A DNA stretch of 64,000 nt from Aphrophora alni. Taxonomy: Eukaryota; Arthropoda; Insecta; Hemiptera; Aphrophoridae. The notes below the pieces were generated by a model that searched no databases, was not told where the DNA came from, and saw nothing but the letters and a program-made list of their open reading frames with translations. The stretch is taken from positions 93,280,511 through 93,344,510 of the forward strand of contig OY740770.1 of the NCBI GenBank assembly GCA_963513935.1. Direction: 5' to 3'. Below, piece by piece: positions 44,471 to 57,886 of this stretch. Made by a program: the position numbers and the translations under genes. Every line of letters starts with the position of its first letter. Position 1 is the stretch's first letter.

Positions 44471-46803
44471 TATAGATTTTAAATTTCATGTTCTACCAGT
44501 GAGAGAAGGCCAGTTCAAAATTATGTTCTACCAATAACTTAGTTACATTGCATCCTAAAAAGATGAAGTTGATTTCATTTTATCCAGAAGTAAAATCTAG
44601 TTATTTTTATGTTGAATTACTGCACAAATATGGACAGACAATTATAAACAACTGTCATTACAAAATAGTAATATTATTGGTTAACAACTCTTAAGATACA
44701 ACAAAAAAAACACAAAATTACAATTTTCTAAAAATCGGCTATGAAGCCGTTATAAAATATACAATTCCTCAAAATCGACTCTATCAATTTTATTCAACTT
44801 TTAGTGAAAAGTGAAAATTAATGACCCAAAACTTGTCAAGAAAAACAAAAATGAACGTGACAACATTAATTAAAAACTTGATTTTAATGAAATATTATAT
44901 TGAAGACATCTTCATAGCATAAGCAAAACAGGTTTAGGCTCTTATTTAAACATTTTTGAAAAGACTCAGTCTATAAGTTAGTGACAATTACTGTACTGAG
45001 ATTTTTGGTGATTTGATTAATTTTGAATTGATTTAGGGGATAGGTGAGTGAGAAAGTTTGTGCAGTGTTTTTGAACCATTTATTTCTATTGATACATTTT
45101 AACTAACTCTACTGATGAAGAATTTAAAAAATATTTACTATATTTCCCGTTTTCTTTATTTTAAAAATTGTTTAATATAAATTAAATAAATGAATTAAAA
45201 AAAAAAAAAAAAAAAAGTTCAGTACTTCATTCAAATGCTCATTCATTTAATGTTGGAAACTGTATTGTTGTTTAGTTGGCCCAATTAAAAGTGACTTGTA
45301 ATATGATTTTGTTGTTGTTTGTTTTAAGGCGAGAAATCATTGCTATCATTATCACTTTCACAAATAAAGGGCATAAAATGGTCCTCAATGTGAAATTAAC
45401 AAATAGAACGAAAGACTAAAAACAGAAACATAAAATCTGAACAAAATAACAACACTAAAATAAAACTTTAAAAAAATAACCAATTTGCTTTATCTGTTTC
45501 TTAACTACTAACTATTTAATGGGAGTTTTAACTAGCCTATAACTTTACTAGGTGTATAGTGAAGTTTAAACTCTCGATAATATATGTTCGTAGATTGTAG
45601 AACACATTTCCTATACTTATTGGGAAGACAGTCCTAAAGGGAATTTGTTGGGCAATTATCAAGATATATATATATATTCAGATAGTCTAAATATGTTCTC
45701 AGTTGGGGAAGTATAAATAAGAGGTAGAAAAGGCAATTTGACTATTTAAATGTTGTTAAAAAGTAAGGTTATTTAAGACATTGGTTAGAATTCCAAACCA
45801 AGAACACAAAAATTTTGTGTGGAATTAAGTTCCTTTTAAACTGTGTTAAAGCAGATGGATGTGCCATTTTAAATATCATTTTCCATTTTCAAATCAATCA
45901 AAATTTTCATTAAAATACAACACAATTTATTGTTAATTTACTATAATTTGCTATGATAACTTCAACTACAACGAGTAAAACATACAATTGTATAACATTA
46001 AAAAAAAGTTGAATTTATATTGACTTACAAAGTAAAGATTTGTAATTGTAATTAAATAAATCTTAACTATCGATTGACACCAAATTTGAGAGGATTGGAC
46101 AAAATTAATGGTGACTATATTGCTGTGAAGGAAATGTGTAAGTTTAAGTAGAAAAAACTTTAATCATACCCTTTACCAGTTCTAGAGTTTAAAATAGTTC
46201 TCTATTTAAATAGGTTGAGTTCAAATGTTTTTAGAAAATAACTTGTTTCTCAGGAATTCATTAATAATTAAAAAAATTAAAATCTTCAAAATTTGAGACC
46301 ATCATCTGTCCCAAGATAAAAACATTGTTTTTAAAAGAACTTCTATTAATAAAAACTATTATTATATTTGCTGAGAGTTCTTGAAATCAAAATGAAAATG
46401 CCAAATCTTCCAAATGAGGTTCTATTTTCCAGTAGAATTTTTTAGTTAATGCGAGAGTTAGTGTCAAACATTTGTGTGGAGTCTCATTAATCATAGAAAT
46501 ATCTATGTTTTTGTTTTCATTTTCAAATTATCTCCAATCTATTTCTTACGAAAGAAAAATCTACATCTTGCGCAATTTTTCAATATTGAGGAACAAAAAT
46601 TTGCTTTTGTTGGTATAATGGACCCAAAGGAAGAGATTAGTAGAAATTTCAAAAAAATTCGCCTCATGTTTGGGCTGTAGAGATAATAAATCCTCCATTA
46701 TTTTTTTATAGATTTGGAATCAGAAAGCTCTGAAACATAGTTAACATTTTCCCCCTAAAATTTTAATGTCATGAACATAATTAATTTAAAAAAAAACAAT
46801 ATC
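44471..46803. other. JMJD6 intron sequence, no element recognised
   Basis: AT-rich. It contains a poly-A run (45197-45216) and a short TA tract (about 45665-45678). The 68-codon frame at 46474 has no recognisable motif. Confidence 0.45.
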
Positions 46804-46807
46804 TTAA

Positions 46808-48427
46808 CTTTTGTAATGGCACACGGCTCAAATTGAGCCGATGTCGCCCACTGATGCAGACAGACAACTGTAAAAAACTCTGATATTGCAACTCGTCATT
46901 AGGGTTACTTAAAACCATCCTATCGAAATAAATGTTATACCATTGTAAAGCTGACGTTTCGTAGATGCATATACATGTAATCAAAAGTTCATAAAACGCT
47001 ATAAAAATTATTAATTAATTGGTAAAGTTTGGTGTGTTTTAGTCGTAAAAATGGCGACAAGGCAAATCTAACAAAGAAAACAAAATGGAGTTTTAGCAAG
47101 TTGTCAAAGTAGGCGTTTACCAACCAATTTCATTGAAAATTGTACTGTTCTTAGTACAAATCTTTACCTATCCAACAGAGTTCGCCACATGTCAGTAAGA
47201 CAAATAGTTTCATTCTAGATTGTGTGCAAGACAAAAAAACCGTTTTAGAGCAAAAAAAAGGTTGCTTTCTTCAAGTCAACTTTACCCTAGTAAATGAATT
47301 CTTAGAAACATGAATTATACACCATTGAAAAGCTCGTATTTCAAGCTTTTAGAGTTATGTAATTTGAGTATCGTGGTATAGTATAGAAAAATTGAATTAA
47401 TTCTTGGAAGTCCACTGTTTTTACGGCAGACTGCTGCACTCGATGGCTAAAGAACTGTAACCTACTTCTCTTTTTGTTTATTCTATATATAGCTTTATAT
47501 TTCTTCTAACTGACAGGTTCTTATCTCTTTGTATAGACAAAATACAGACCTTTCCAAAGATATAAATTATCACGTTTTAGTCTGTCATATGGTAGGATTT
47601 ATAACTGAGCTTCGGAGTGTATGTTGCACGCCAAACCAATATGGCGCGCGTTTGTGTTCATTTACGACATATTTGTTGTGATATATCGAGTGTTTTGATT
47701 GATTATAAAAGTGTATTATATAAGTTTATATGTGTGTTATTCTTTGTAGAATCTATAGTCTTATTGTTATAGTGAAATCTAGTAATGTTTATTTAGGCCT
47801 ACAAATAATTAGTACCAAGGCGTAAGTGCGTAAGCCTTGCATTTTATTCCTTCTTACTGGTAAGTGCTATTATTATTTTAAAAATTTTAGAATTTGATTT
47901 TTTTTTTATAAATTGTTATTCATATTTATACTAGAAAACGTTTGTAATACTCGTAAAAAAGGTAAAACTAGATTTTCTACGCTCAATTGGACTTTGAAGT
48001 GAAATTTGGCCTTGGATTTTCGTGTTTTTTTTTGTTCTTTGCAATACTGACTCCAAAATTATTTTTCAAACTTTTTTTAAATTACACTACTAAATTCTAT
48101 GCACATTTCTGAACATAATTATATTTAGAAGTTGGTTTTCCATAAATATTACAATTTTTGGTGATTTATTGAAAATAAGCTGGACCATTCCTCTTATATT
48201 GTAAAACAATTTTTTAAATTTTCAAAATGTAACAAATTTATATATTTTTTTCCGAAATGTATTCACAAATATATCACTAAAATTTTGTACATCTTAGAAA
48301 AAGGTGGTAAGCTTTTGATTTTGGGTGATGTCTTATAAGTTAGGTTTTGTTATATATTAATATATTTTATTAATTTTTAAACAAACGAAGAATTTTAAAA
48401 CAAATTAACATGTTGCCAAATCAAGGG
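46808..48427 (+). mobile_element. TTAA-flanked non-autonomous element, copy C
   Basis: TTAA (46804-46807)-CTTTTGTAATGGCAC on the left and GTTGCCAAATCAAGGG-TTAA (48428-48431) on the right. It shares the family's internal landmarks (TTTCGTAGATGCATAT near 46960, GATGTCTTATAAGTTAGGTT near 48330) in the same direction as copy B, but is more diverged and shorter (1.62 kb). No ORF of note. Confidence 0.75.
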
Positions 48428-48431
48428 TTAA

Positions 48432-51400
48432 ATGCTGTATTTAAAAAATCAATTCTTTTAATTTTTATTTAAATTTAGAAGGAGATTGACAAAAAATGTT
48501 TTAAACTGCATGTAACAGAAAATTATAGTTCACCATTAGGAAAGGCACTGCAGAAAACTTGTCAAAAGAAAAGTATTGGATAGATATTGTTTTAACTCAA
48601 ATTAACTACATATTTAGACTGGAGAAATTTGAATATTCAAAATTTTAGCTTACATTTACTCAAGATAATTTGTTAATCTGTTTTGCCTTGATGTATTACT
48701 TGTACACCACCACCAAAGAAATCTAAAAGTCTGATGTTAGCTACCACTTGTAAGAATCTGCTTTGATAAAACCTCTAGATATGCTAATGAAGAAAACAAA
48801 TAAAACAAATGATACATAATGAAAACACTATTTTAATTACACATTCTTAATTTAAAATTGTATAACTCTTTTTTTTATCAATTGTATGCCTAATTTTCAA
48901 AAACACCTCTCATATTTTTATGAGACTTTTTAACTATTATTTTTACTTTTTCATCTTTACAAAAGCATTTTTAAACTCCTCCCTTTAAACTTCTTTTTAT
49001 GAGTTAAGAAGCTAAATTTGATTATGGGTTATGAAGTTAAATTTGATGATGGTATTCAGTGTGAGTCTTGATGTGCCACTGTTCAGGTTTTACATATTGA
49101 CCACATTACATCTAACTGATTAAGATTATTTACAACATTTACTTGTACATAAAGAGAGTATCCATCACCTAAAAAAATGCTTTTATATTTACCAATAATG
49201 TTAGAACGCTTTTTTGTTTTATTATAAATAGGCAATTCTTTTTGATATTTAAATTTTACTACTTCATAACTTATATAATATGCCAGAACAGCTATTTATG
49301 ACCCTATCTGAAGAAACACAACTGTTATGAGTGGTGAACGATTATAATTTTATTATTGTATTTAGAACAAAAAAGCACTATTTCTTTTTCAACTTTTGTT
49401 CTTTGTTGTTCCAACCACAATACAAATAATATATCATTCAAATAAAAAATTAACTTAATATAATGTTAAAAAATGTTTTGTTTTGATCAAGCCAGGGAGA
49501 GAAGGTGAAAGCGGGAACACCACATGACTAAGAGACAATAGGAAGCAGCTTGGAGTGCTAAATGACTAACGCTCCGGTGAATTCAACTAAGCTGTTACAA
49601 ATTATGAATTTTTAATTGGAAATTGAAAAAACCAGTACGTTTGACATCAATTAACAAAGAATTAAACAAGGAAAATTACAGTATAATCCGATTTGTTTTA
49701 GGTAACTTGGTTAATTATATTAAAGTCCAAACTTGAGTATCCATACTTTTGCAACTAACAGTAAACGGGACACTGAAGCACTTTAAATAAATAAATAGAG
49801 GACTTATTGTAATGACTAATATTAAACAAACTAATCCAATATAATTATTTTAAAAGTAAAGTAATGCATTGCTAGGTTATAAGTGTACATGTAAAGCCCA
49901 TTTAACCAAATTAGTAAATTAAACGTTTTCAGAGTATTTATAATTCAAATTGTCAACTGTAATAGTGGTTTCATGGTGAGATTAATGTTAAAAGTATTTA
50001 TTAGGTAATTTAAATTTATTAGTTGTGATTAGGTACTGAATATCAGATAAATACGCATGGAAGTAAAGAGTGGTAGGTCAGCCATGTTGTGTATCATAAG
50101 TCATGTAACATGGTGCTAATTTTACATTCATTTTAGCTGGTACAAGTTGTGATAAAATTTAAAATTGTAGAATTATTTTTAAAATGGTTAAATTAAAAAT
50201 ATGAAACAATGAAAATTAAATTTTTTGTAAGTTGAATATAAATTTAAGTATAAAAATGGATTATTATAAAAAGGACATTTAGAGAAGAAACTCAGAGAAG
50301 ATACCCAGGTCAGTTAGAAAATGTTATTCCAAGAGAATCCTGATGAATAAAAACAGTGAAAGTTAACAAAATTTGGACAACAGGAAAAGGCTAATATTTT
50401 AGATAAGATTTTTGAGTATGTTATATTATAATAAATAAATAATTTCTTATGTGTTGTGTATTTTTTAATTAGCGAGAGACTTAGTAATTTAAGCCAAGAG
50501 AACTTGTGTTTTAAAATAAAAAAGTTACTAACTTTTATAAATGTTAGCATTACAAAAATTGACCTCCAAAGTAGGGGTCCGAAAATATATAATATTTTTA
50601 ATTATAATTTTTACAACTAGTAGTTTACATATTGTTGAAAAATATGTTATACAATTTGGAGATTGTTGTATTCACAGCTCAAGATAAGGCTGGATAGCTC
50701 TATAAGATGTGGCTTATAAAAAATGTGAATTATATCTCATAAACCAAGAATTACTAATCAATTTATCCAAATTTTGACTATTAATGAATTGATTTTTCTT
50801 CTAACTAGGGCTTAGGGCTCATGGGTTTGTCTTTTTGTTGAGTACTTATATCACAGAGACCAACATAGAAAAAACAGTAAAATATACAAATTTCATTAGT
50901 ATGATATTTTTCTTTTTATTCATAAAAAAATAACGTAACATCTTAAATTTATTTATATTATAACTGAAGATATGAAATATTGTGATGGAAAGTTTGGAAT
51001 ATTATCTACTTGTAATGAAAAAATGTGCTGAGTCTCTTGTATGTTACATCCAACTTCAGGAAATCTTAAAATGTTTATTATACATACTAAATTGTTTATG
51101 TCTGAATTCACTACTTGTCACTGATTTCATTCAAAAATACACTATTTCACATAGTTTCTTCTACTCCAACTCAACACATTTTCAGACCACCATTCCTCTA
51201 AACCAGCTAGCTGTCTTATTTTTCCTCCGACTAATTTAAATTATGTACAATATACACATTCTTCTAAATTAACAATTGTAACTGAATTTAACCTAATTTC
51301 ATTTAGTCTCTCTCCTACACTTACTACACTAGCGCTCTCGCTCTCAGTCGGTAAATTGTAAGTGGGTTGAAACTTGAAAGCATAATATGTTTTTAAAAAG

Positions 51401-51599
51401 GTGAGCATTCATTTATTTGCATTATTTATGACATACATAGTGCAGCAGTGCTGCGGTACACATTTGAGTTGTCATACCTTAAAAAGATATACAACCATCA
51501 CTCACAACACACAATAGAAATACACAAGATAGAAATTTTATAAAATACAAACAAATTATGACACAGTGAACCATTTATACATGTATCTCATATATTAAT
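48432..51599. other. JMJD6 intron sequence, no element recognised
   Basis: About 3.2 kb of AT-rich sequence without ORF, terminal repeat or RNA gene that I can support. Frames at 50314 and 50982 have no recognisable motif. Confidence 0.45.
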
Positions 51600-51916
51600 C
51601 AATTATCTGAATCATCATCCTGAATACAAAATGCATCCCAGGCACCCAGAGTTTATGAGCTGAGGGTACTCTTCAACTGAGTAAAAAGCATGCCTCAAGA
51701 GGTATCCTCCGAGTGATCCTGAAAATTCTCGAAACAACTTTGCTTTTTTATATTTTATAAGTTTATTAAATAATTTCAAACCAGAGTAATAAACAACACC
51801 TTCTAAAAATTCCAATTTGTTCACAGGATATTGTTAATACTTTTTTCCTCATGAGATATTTATGGTTATGTTGTTTTTCTTCGAACATACTCGGGTTTGC
51901 CTTAAAAAACACTAAC

Positions 51917-51989
<73 letters not shown>

Positions 51990-54960
51990 GGAAAGTAAAA
52001 ATTCTATATTTTCAAAAAGTCTACATTATTGATTAAATTTCAAATGAAACATTACTCTAATTATTTGTTTCTGAATATCGAAAATTTTAAAAGCATCGAC
52101 AGTGTACCCCCAGAAGAATACCCAATATCTCAGCCAAGAACACATATGTAGAGTACACTGATTTTATGGTTTTAAAGCTGGCAATACTTGAAACCATTCG
52201 GAGAACAAAGCAAGCAGATGTGGGGAAATCCACAATTTTTGAAATGCGACATCTCTAATTTAAATTTTCGTTCACAATAACACCAAGAAAATTTATGTTA
52301 ACTGCGTTTTGTATTTCTTCCTCACCTCTAGCAATAATTGTATTTAGAGTTGATTTTCTTTTAAATTGTATTAATTTAGTTTTTGCTACATTTATTTGCT
52401 ATAAACCAATCGTTGGCCATTGACATTACCAAAGTTGCCGATATAGCTAAGTCTACCACTTTGCCCAAACACCGTCAGCAAATAATAATGATTTTGCTGG
52501 ACCAACATTTTCAGGTAAATCGGTTCAGATAAATTAAAAAGAGTAAAGGCCCATAGATTGAACCTTGAGGTACATCACGAGGTACAGGCTAGCATGTAGA
52601 TTCATAGGAGTTGAGAGAACTGTCAGTATAAACCACCTTCTGTTTTCTGTTAAATATGACTTTATACAATTATTTGATTTACCCCTTATACATAAAAATC
52701 AAGTTTTCCCATTAAAATGTTATGGTCAACACAGTCAAAAGCATTTGATAAATCACAAAAGACTGATGCAACCTGACCTTTTCTATCAATATGTTCAGGA
52801 GAGAAAAAATAGCAGAAGAGGTAGAGAGCCCCTTACGGAATCCAAATTAATTCTTATTAAAAATATTATATTTTCCTAGGAAAGAAATTATTCTAGTCAT
52901 CATTGCTTTTTCAAAATATTTTGAAAAAAACTGATAACAGTTCTATAGGACAATAGCTTGTAACATTTTTACTATCACCCTTTTTAAAAGTGGTGTTACA
53001 ATAGCAAGTTTCAAACTATCTGGGATTATACCTGATTCATAAGAATTGTTTACAAAATGGGAAAGCGGTTTTGAAATTAAATGTGCACTAGCCTTATGGG
53101 ATTGCATCCCAGGAGTGGTAGGATAAAGGAACAAGGAGTTTGGAACTCCATTTATCCTTTCCTTTAAGAAATTACTTGCTTTATTGAGATCTGCTTTAAG
53201 CTTCAGATCATCTGTACCATTTATAACAAAAATACTGAATTTACTTGCTATATTACTTGGTTTCTTAATTAGCTCTTTATCCTGCTTTAAAATAATATCA
53301 TAATTTTTATACTGCTTTGCTCTCCCTGTCTCTTTATGTTTGCCATGTTTCCCTCGCTTTATTTTCAGCACCCGAAATGTATCTGTCATTAGCCATGCAC
53401 TTTGTATCCCGAATGACTTCTTTCAATATCTTACAATAGGCTTTATATTTTAGTAACACAACAGGACAGCTGCGGGATCTCAATGAGTCATGCAATTCAC
53501 GCTTATGTTGACATGAGATTCTAATACTTTTCTTATTCAATGACCTGTTTCTTCCTTTCTTTGAGATTTATAATTTATAAGGGGCAAACCCGCTTAGAAA
53601 TATAAGTTAAATTTTGTAAAAAAAGTTTTATAGTCCTTATTTAAATCAATTGAAATGAATAAAATTTCAGAAAAAAATTTACATCACAAATGTAAGATGA
53701 AACAATTGATATTACTATTATTGTAAATTCTTTTATACTTTGGTTTTAAACTACAGGTTTACTTTAAACATAGACAGGCGCTTGTGATCCGATAATCCGA
53801 GTTCACATAAACTAATTATTCTTGTTGGTTTAAAATTTGTGAATATGTTAGCAATGCATGTTTCTGATTCAGCAGTTATTCTCGTTGGTTGGTGAAAACT
53901 AATTAACAAATTATAAGATTTTATGAGTTCTACAAGTTCCAATTTTTCTTTTGTATTTTGAGAAAAGTATATGTTAAGAATCCCCTGTTAAAACTAACAT
54001 TTTAATTTTCGATCGCTTAAATATTTCATTCAATAATAGATCTAATTTTGTCATAAAAATACAGACAGAGTTTAGAGCTCTGTACATGGAAACGATCATA
54101 GATGACTGCCCATTAGGCAATTTTAATTCAGTGACAGCATATTCATAAATGATTTCTATGCTTTGGTTATTTAAGATAGTGACTTGAGATTTAACATAAT
54201 TTCTGATGAGAACTGCAACTCCTCCTCCTCTGATATTAAAACATGAGAAACAGAAGCCAAATCTGTAACCTCCTAAAGTATTGAGAGTATTTTCCACTAA
54301 ATTTTGTAGTCCATGTTTCAAAAAGACAAACAGCCACGGGTTTCACTGATAGTTGGCCAAGAAAGATTAAAAATTTAGGAATTTTTCCATTTATACTTCT
54401 AATATCATAGTAAACTCAAATTCAAATTTTGGTGTGGTCTCAGGTTATTTCCGACACAACCGTCACGGACACCCCAGCACTACGCTGTGCCTCCACCCCG
54501 TCACACTCTCCCCGGCAAAAAAATTTGAAACATTACTGAAAAATTGAGTTCAGAGGACTTAATACTATTTAATTTTTCAATCTCCACCAGGGCAGAGTCA
54601 GAGCAGGGAATCTGTTTCAAAACTGGAAAGTGGATTGTTTAGCATGCTACTAAACTTCGAGAGTTCTGCCAACCTCGATGTTACCTTAATTTTACCTAAT
54701 TTAGAGTAATATAACCCACGGGTATAATCCCTCGATAACTTAGTTTATATTATATATTACATTATTCAAGTAAGGTTCATCATGTGTGGATGGTATTGTA
54801 GTTACAATTAATTACCTTAGCATTTACCACATTATTAATGGCTTTATTGAGCACATTCAGGCTTCTAGTCTCTATGTCATTTGAACCACTGACAATAATT
54901 ACAAAACCATTAACTGTAAAATTCTTGGTGGTGTTTTTTTAAAAATCTCCTGCATTTTGT
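51600..54960 (-). pseudogene. CR1/Jockey-type LINE, long degraded copy
   Basis: Minus-strand order: an SGNH-like or ORF1-like piece FVIIVSGSNDIETRSLNVLN (54890, weak), the endonuclease part with IRGGGVAVLIRN (54210), VLTGDS then FSQNTKEKLELVEL after a frameshift (53950-53980), FHQPTRITAESETCIANIFT and GLSDHKR (53780-53900), and the RT part with LISKPLSHFVNNSYESGIIP (53050), SVFSKYFEKAMMTRI (52900), NQFGFRKG (52850) and VPQGSIYGPLLF (52570). The C-terminal SGLKLFNKLIKYKKAKLF with LRHAFYSVEEY (51660-51800) closes the ORF. Many frameshifts and stops. A (TA)n tract splits the C-terminal part. Confidence 0.85.
51922..51982. repeat. (TA)n microsatellite, about 60 bp
   Basis: Uninterrupted TA alternation inside the LINE relic. 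Translated frames across it (IYIYIY...) are artefacts. Confidence 0.95.
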
Positions 54961-56637
54961 TCGAGTGTAACATTTGGCTTATATTAGAAACACAAATGGA
55001 GAGAGTGGGAGTAGGTAATGTACAGAAAATTTATTGATCAACCGTTATCGACACTGCACAATCTGTAATGATTTACTAGTTCGAACAATTGGTGATGTTC
55101 TGCCACTCTCATTAAAGTAGTACTTAAAACTATATGAAAGTGAGGTGTATTTGATGAGACATATTTTTGTGTGTCAGTTTTTAGTGCAAAGAAAGAAATG
55201 TAGGCTTCTTTGAACCAACTGAAACCAAATTTATATTAAAATATTTAAAATTATTTTAGCATGCCTCATAATAGTCAACCGTAATGAAATTATAAGTTTC
55301 AGAATTATTTACAAATCGTTTTTTTATTTACTATGAGACTTTATGAATTAAAAATTTTTCGGACATTTCTAAATGTAAGTTCCCTACCATTGTCCTCAAG
55401 AAATTGAACTGTGGAAACCTTATATTTTACTTTTTATTTTTGACTACAAAACTTTTTATATGAAACAACAACTAACAGAATTCATATTAAAATTCCTCAC
55501 TAAAAGTTTGCTTCTTGAATAATTTTATACAAATATTATTTTTTAGCATAAATCTATTTTTCTTTAAGTTCTTTTTAAAATTGAATTCTTATTGTTTTTA
55601 TTTTCGCCAGTAAAGTTGTTTTAGTTGTAATTTTAACCTCTTCATTACCATTAGTATTGTTACCAACAATATTATAAACAGCAATATTGCCATTATCATT
55701 GGTAATTTGTATAATTAACATTAATATTATCAACATTTCAGCTATTACAGATAATGTTGACATCATAATTATTGATATAACTGCCATTAATTATTAATTA
55801 TAACTGTTCTTTACTGTTATGAAAGGTAATGGTGTTGCTATTATCCTGCTCAACATTACCATTGTGACATCTTCTTTACTCATGTTATGTAAATGGCAAT
55901 CAATAACAATATTGTTGCAGTATAAAAAACTTTCAGACAATTCCAGGTTTTCCAATTCAATGACATTCTACAAGCACTCACTGACTTATTTACATATATT
56001 TTACTGCTATTTAAAATGTACAAGTTAAATATAATCAACAATTATTGGCCAAAAACCTTCTCAACACGTTAATAACTTACAGAAGATGGAAAAAATAAAA
56101 GAGATAGTAGAATTTTAATAAAAATATTTAATGTATGTTGTTGTGCATGATCTTTTCTGTTTTGTGTTAACTTGTGTCTAATATAGATTAACATATGTAG
56201 AACAATTTCTTCTTCTTTTTATTCTCTCTACTGATTGAGAAAGCAAACAGTGTTTATGAAATATTTCAGAACTTCAGTGTTTTATGGTTTTCCTATTTGT
56301 GTACTACTAGATAATATCAAGGACCAACTTTCCAAGGTAAGCCAGTGTCTTATCCATAAAACATCTAAACATAGATCAACATATATTAGAATATACTTAT
56401 TCTTACCCTATTACCAATAAAAACTCTATGAATAAATATAATTACGTGTATCGTAACTTAATCTGTTTAGGATCCCAAAACAAACAATTGGGAAAAGCTC
56501 AGACTTATATTCACATATAATGGGAAAGATCATTCATCATCAATATAAAATTACTCTTCCACTACACAAATTGAAAACTAAAACTAAAAATAGGTCTTTT
56601 GAATTGAATCTTGTTTCAAATAAAACAATAAATCTAC
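54961..56637. other. JMJD6 intron sequence, no element recognised
   Basis: AT-rich with ATT/AAT-rich simple patterns (55640-55800). No element or gene is supported. Confidence 0.45.
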
Positions 56638-56834
56638 CTTTTATGTCCAGAAATTAGAGCATTCCAAGCACTGGTTCCTAGAGGGTCTATATGAATGCCT
56701 GTGCCAGAACGTGCAGGCCCCATTACAAACCATCGATACGGTGGTCTTCTTTCTTCTCCTGAATATTGGAATAAGTCATCTTGGAAATAAAGCGGGATTA
56801 CATAATCTTCTAATAACTTTTTTCGTCTTGGATG
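56638..56834 (-). CDS. JMJD6: JMJD6 exon with HxD iron-binding motif
   Basis: From acceptor TTACAG|CAT it encodes [40 protein letters not shown] and [17 protein letters not shown], ending GHK plus AG of the next Arg codon at donor AG|GTAGAT. HID holds the first two iron ligands (human His187 and Asp189) and the preceding Thr also belongs to the active site. Identity with vertebrate JMJD6 is very high over the exon. The frame at 56711-56899 on the other strand is a shadow. Confidence 0.96.
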
Positions 56835-57183
56835 CTGTAATTAAGAAAATTCATATAAACATAAATAAGCTTAATTATTACACACAAGTTAGATGCTAAA
56901 TAATTTGAATTATTAATAGATTAAGTATTTAGAAATGAAAACTATTATCCCTTTGATTAGTCTTCGTATAAAGTATGGCTTAGCCACATCAATTGAAAAC
57001 GACATTTTTCTCTAAGTAAATTTTCACAGGTTTCAAATCATTAGCAATGGTAATAGCAATTTAATTATAATATATACTATTTACATAAATGGACTCAAAT
57101 TCTACTCTTAAGACTTAGTAATAAAATTAATATTATTAAACTTTAATGTAATAGCAGATATTTCTTGTTGAAACTCCATATTC
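56835..57183. other. JMJD6 intron sequence, no element recognised
   Basis: About 350 bp between the HxD exon and the Penelope relic. Nothing supportable was seen. Confidence 0.4.
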
Positions 57184-57240
57184 AAGGATAAATAAAGCAA
57201 AAGCTTAAAGTTTCAAATAATTTTAGTAGTATGAATGAGC

Positions 57241-57284
57241 TACAATTGTTTCGCCTTGCGGCATCATCAGGCAACTGATAATTT
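57241..57284 (-). ncRNA. Hammerhead-ribozyme-like core in Penelope terminus
   Basis: The minus strand reads TTGCCTGATGATGCCGCAAGGCGAAAC: a CTGATGA box, a short GCC-GCAA-GGC stem-loop and a GAAA box, in the order of a hammerhead ribozyme core. Such motifs are known in Penelope termini. The sense-strand copy at 57796-57821 has CCCGATGA, a change in the invariant box. Activity is unproven. Confidence 0.4.
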
Positions 57285-57307
57285 ATTGTAATAAAAATCT
57301 AGGGAAA

Positions 57308-57688
57308 ATGTTGGTGAATAATAAAGATAAAAAAGAAATGTTAGAAAATAGTGGAGTTTATAAAAAATCTTGTCAAGATTGTGACTCTGAGTACATAGGT
57401 CAATCAGGTAGATCTATAAAAGTTAGATTTAAAGAACATGTAAATAGCTGGAAACATGGCTATAGAAACTCTAACTTTGCTAACCACCTTTTGGACTCGG
57501 GTCATAGTTTTGATCCGAAATCGAATGTTAAACTCTTACATATAGAAAATAAAAGCAATAGATTAAATAATTTAGAATGTTTAGAAATAAATAGATCTAT
57601 TTCACTTAGGCCTATTCTCAACTTAAATGACCACATTGTATTAAATTCGTCACCTCTTCTAAAACCCATCCGTAACATAGTTCATTAA
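57308..57688 (+). pseudogene. Penelope GIY-YIG endonuclease fragment, 126 aa
   Basis: The frame contains GVYKKSCQDCDSEYIGQSGR (the GIY...YIG pair with the CxxC insert typical of Penelope), RFKEHVNSWKHG, FANHLLDSGHSF and a final catalytic-Glu region LECLEINRS. It lacks the upstream RT. The frame is open, but the protein is truncated and no promoter is visible. Confidence 0.8.
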
Positions 57689-57886
57689 CCTTTACCTACC
57701 TGCTAGGTCATCCCCCTATATTCCCCGATTTCTCTATTGTATTTCAGTTTCCTGTTACTTATGTTTATATAGTTGTCTATAGTTGTAATTATCAGTTGCC
57801 CGATGATGCCGCAAGGCGAAACAATTGTAGCTCATTCATACTACTAAAATTATTTGAAACTTTAAGCTTTTGCTTTATTTATCCTT

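Larger units (their letters stand above)
57184..57886 (+). mobile_element. 5'-truncated Penelope-like element with inverted termini
   Basis: A 126-codon frame with the GIY-YIG endonuclease end of Penelope-like elements is enclosed by an inverted repeat of about 100 bp (57184-57284 and 57787-57886, both carrying the CGCCTTGCGGCATCATC/GATGATGCCGCAAGGCG segment). Inverted or tandem terminal copies are known for Penelope elements. No reverse transcriptase remains, so it is a terminal fragment in an intron of JMJD6. Confidence 0.8.

Noticed and set aside
51851..52036. Frame with an IYIYIY run
   Set aside because: Translation of the (TA)n tract within a LINE relic.
56711..56899. Plus-strand frame of 62 codons
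   Set aside because: Antisense shadow of the JMJD6 HxD exon.
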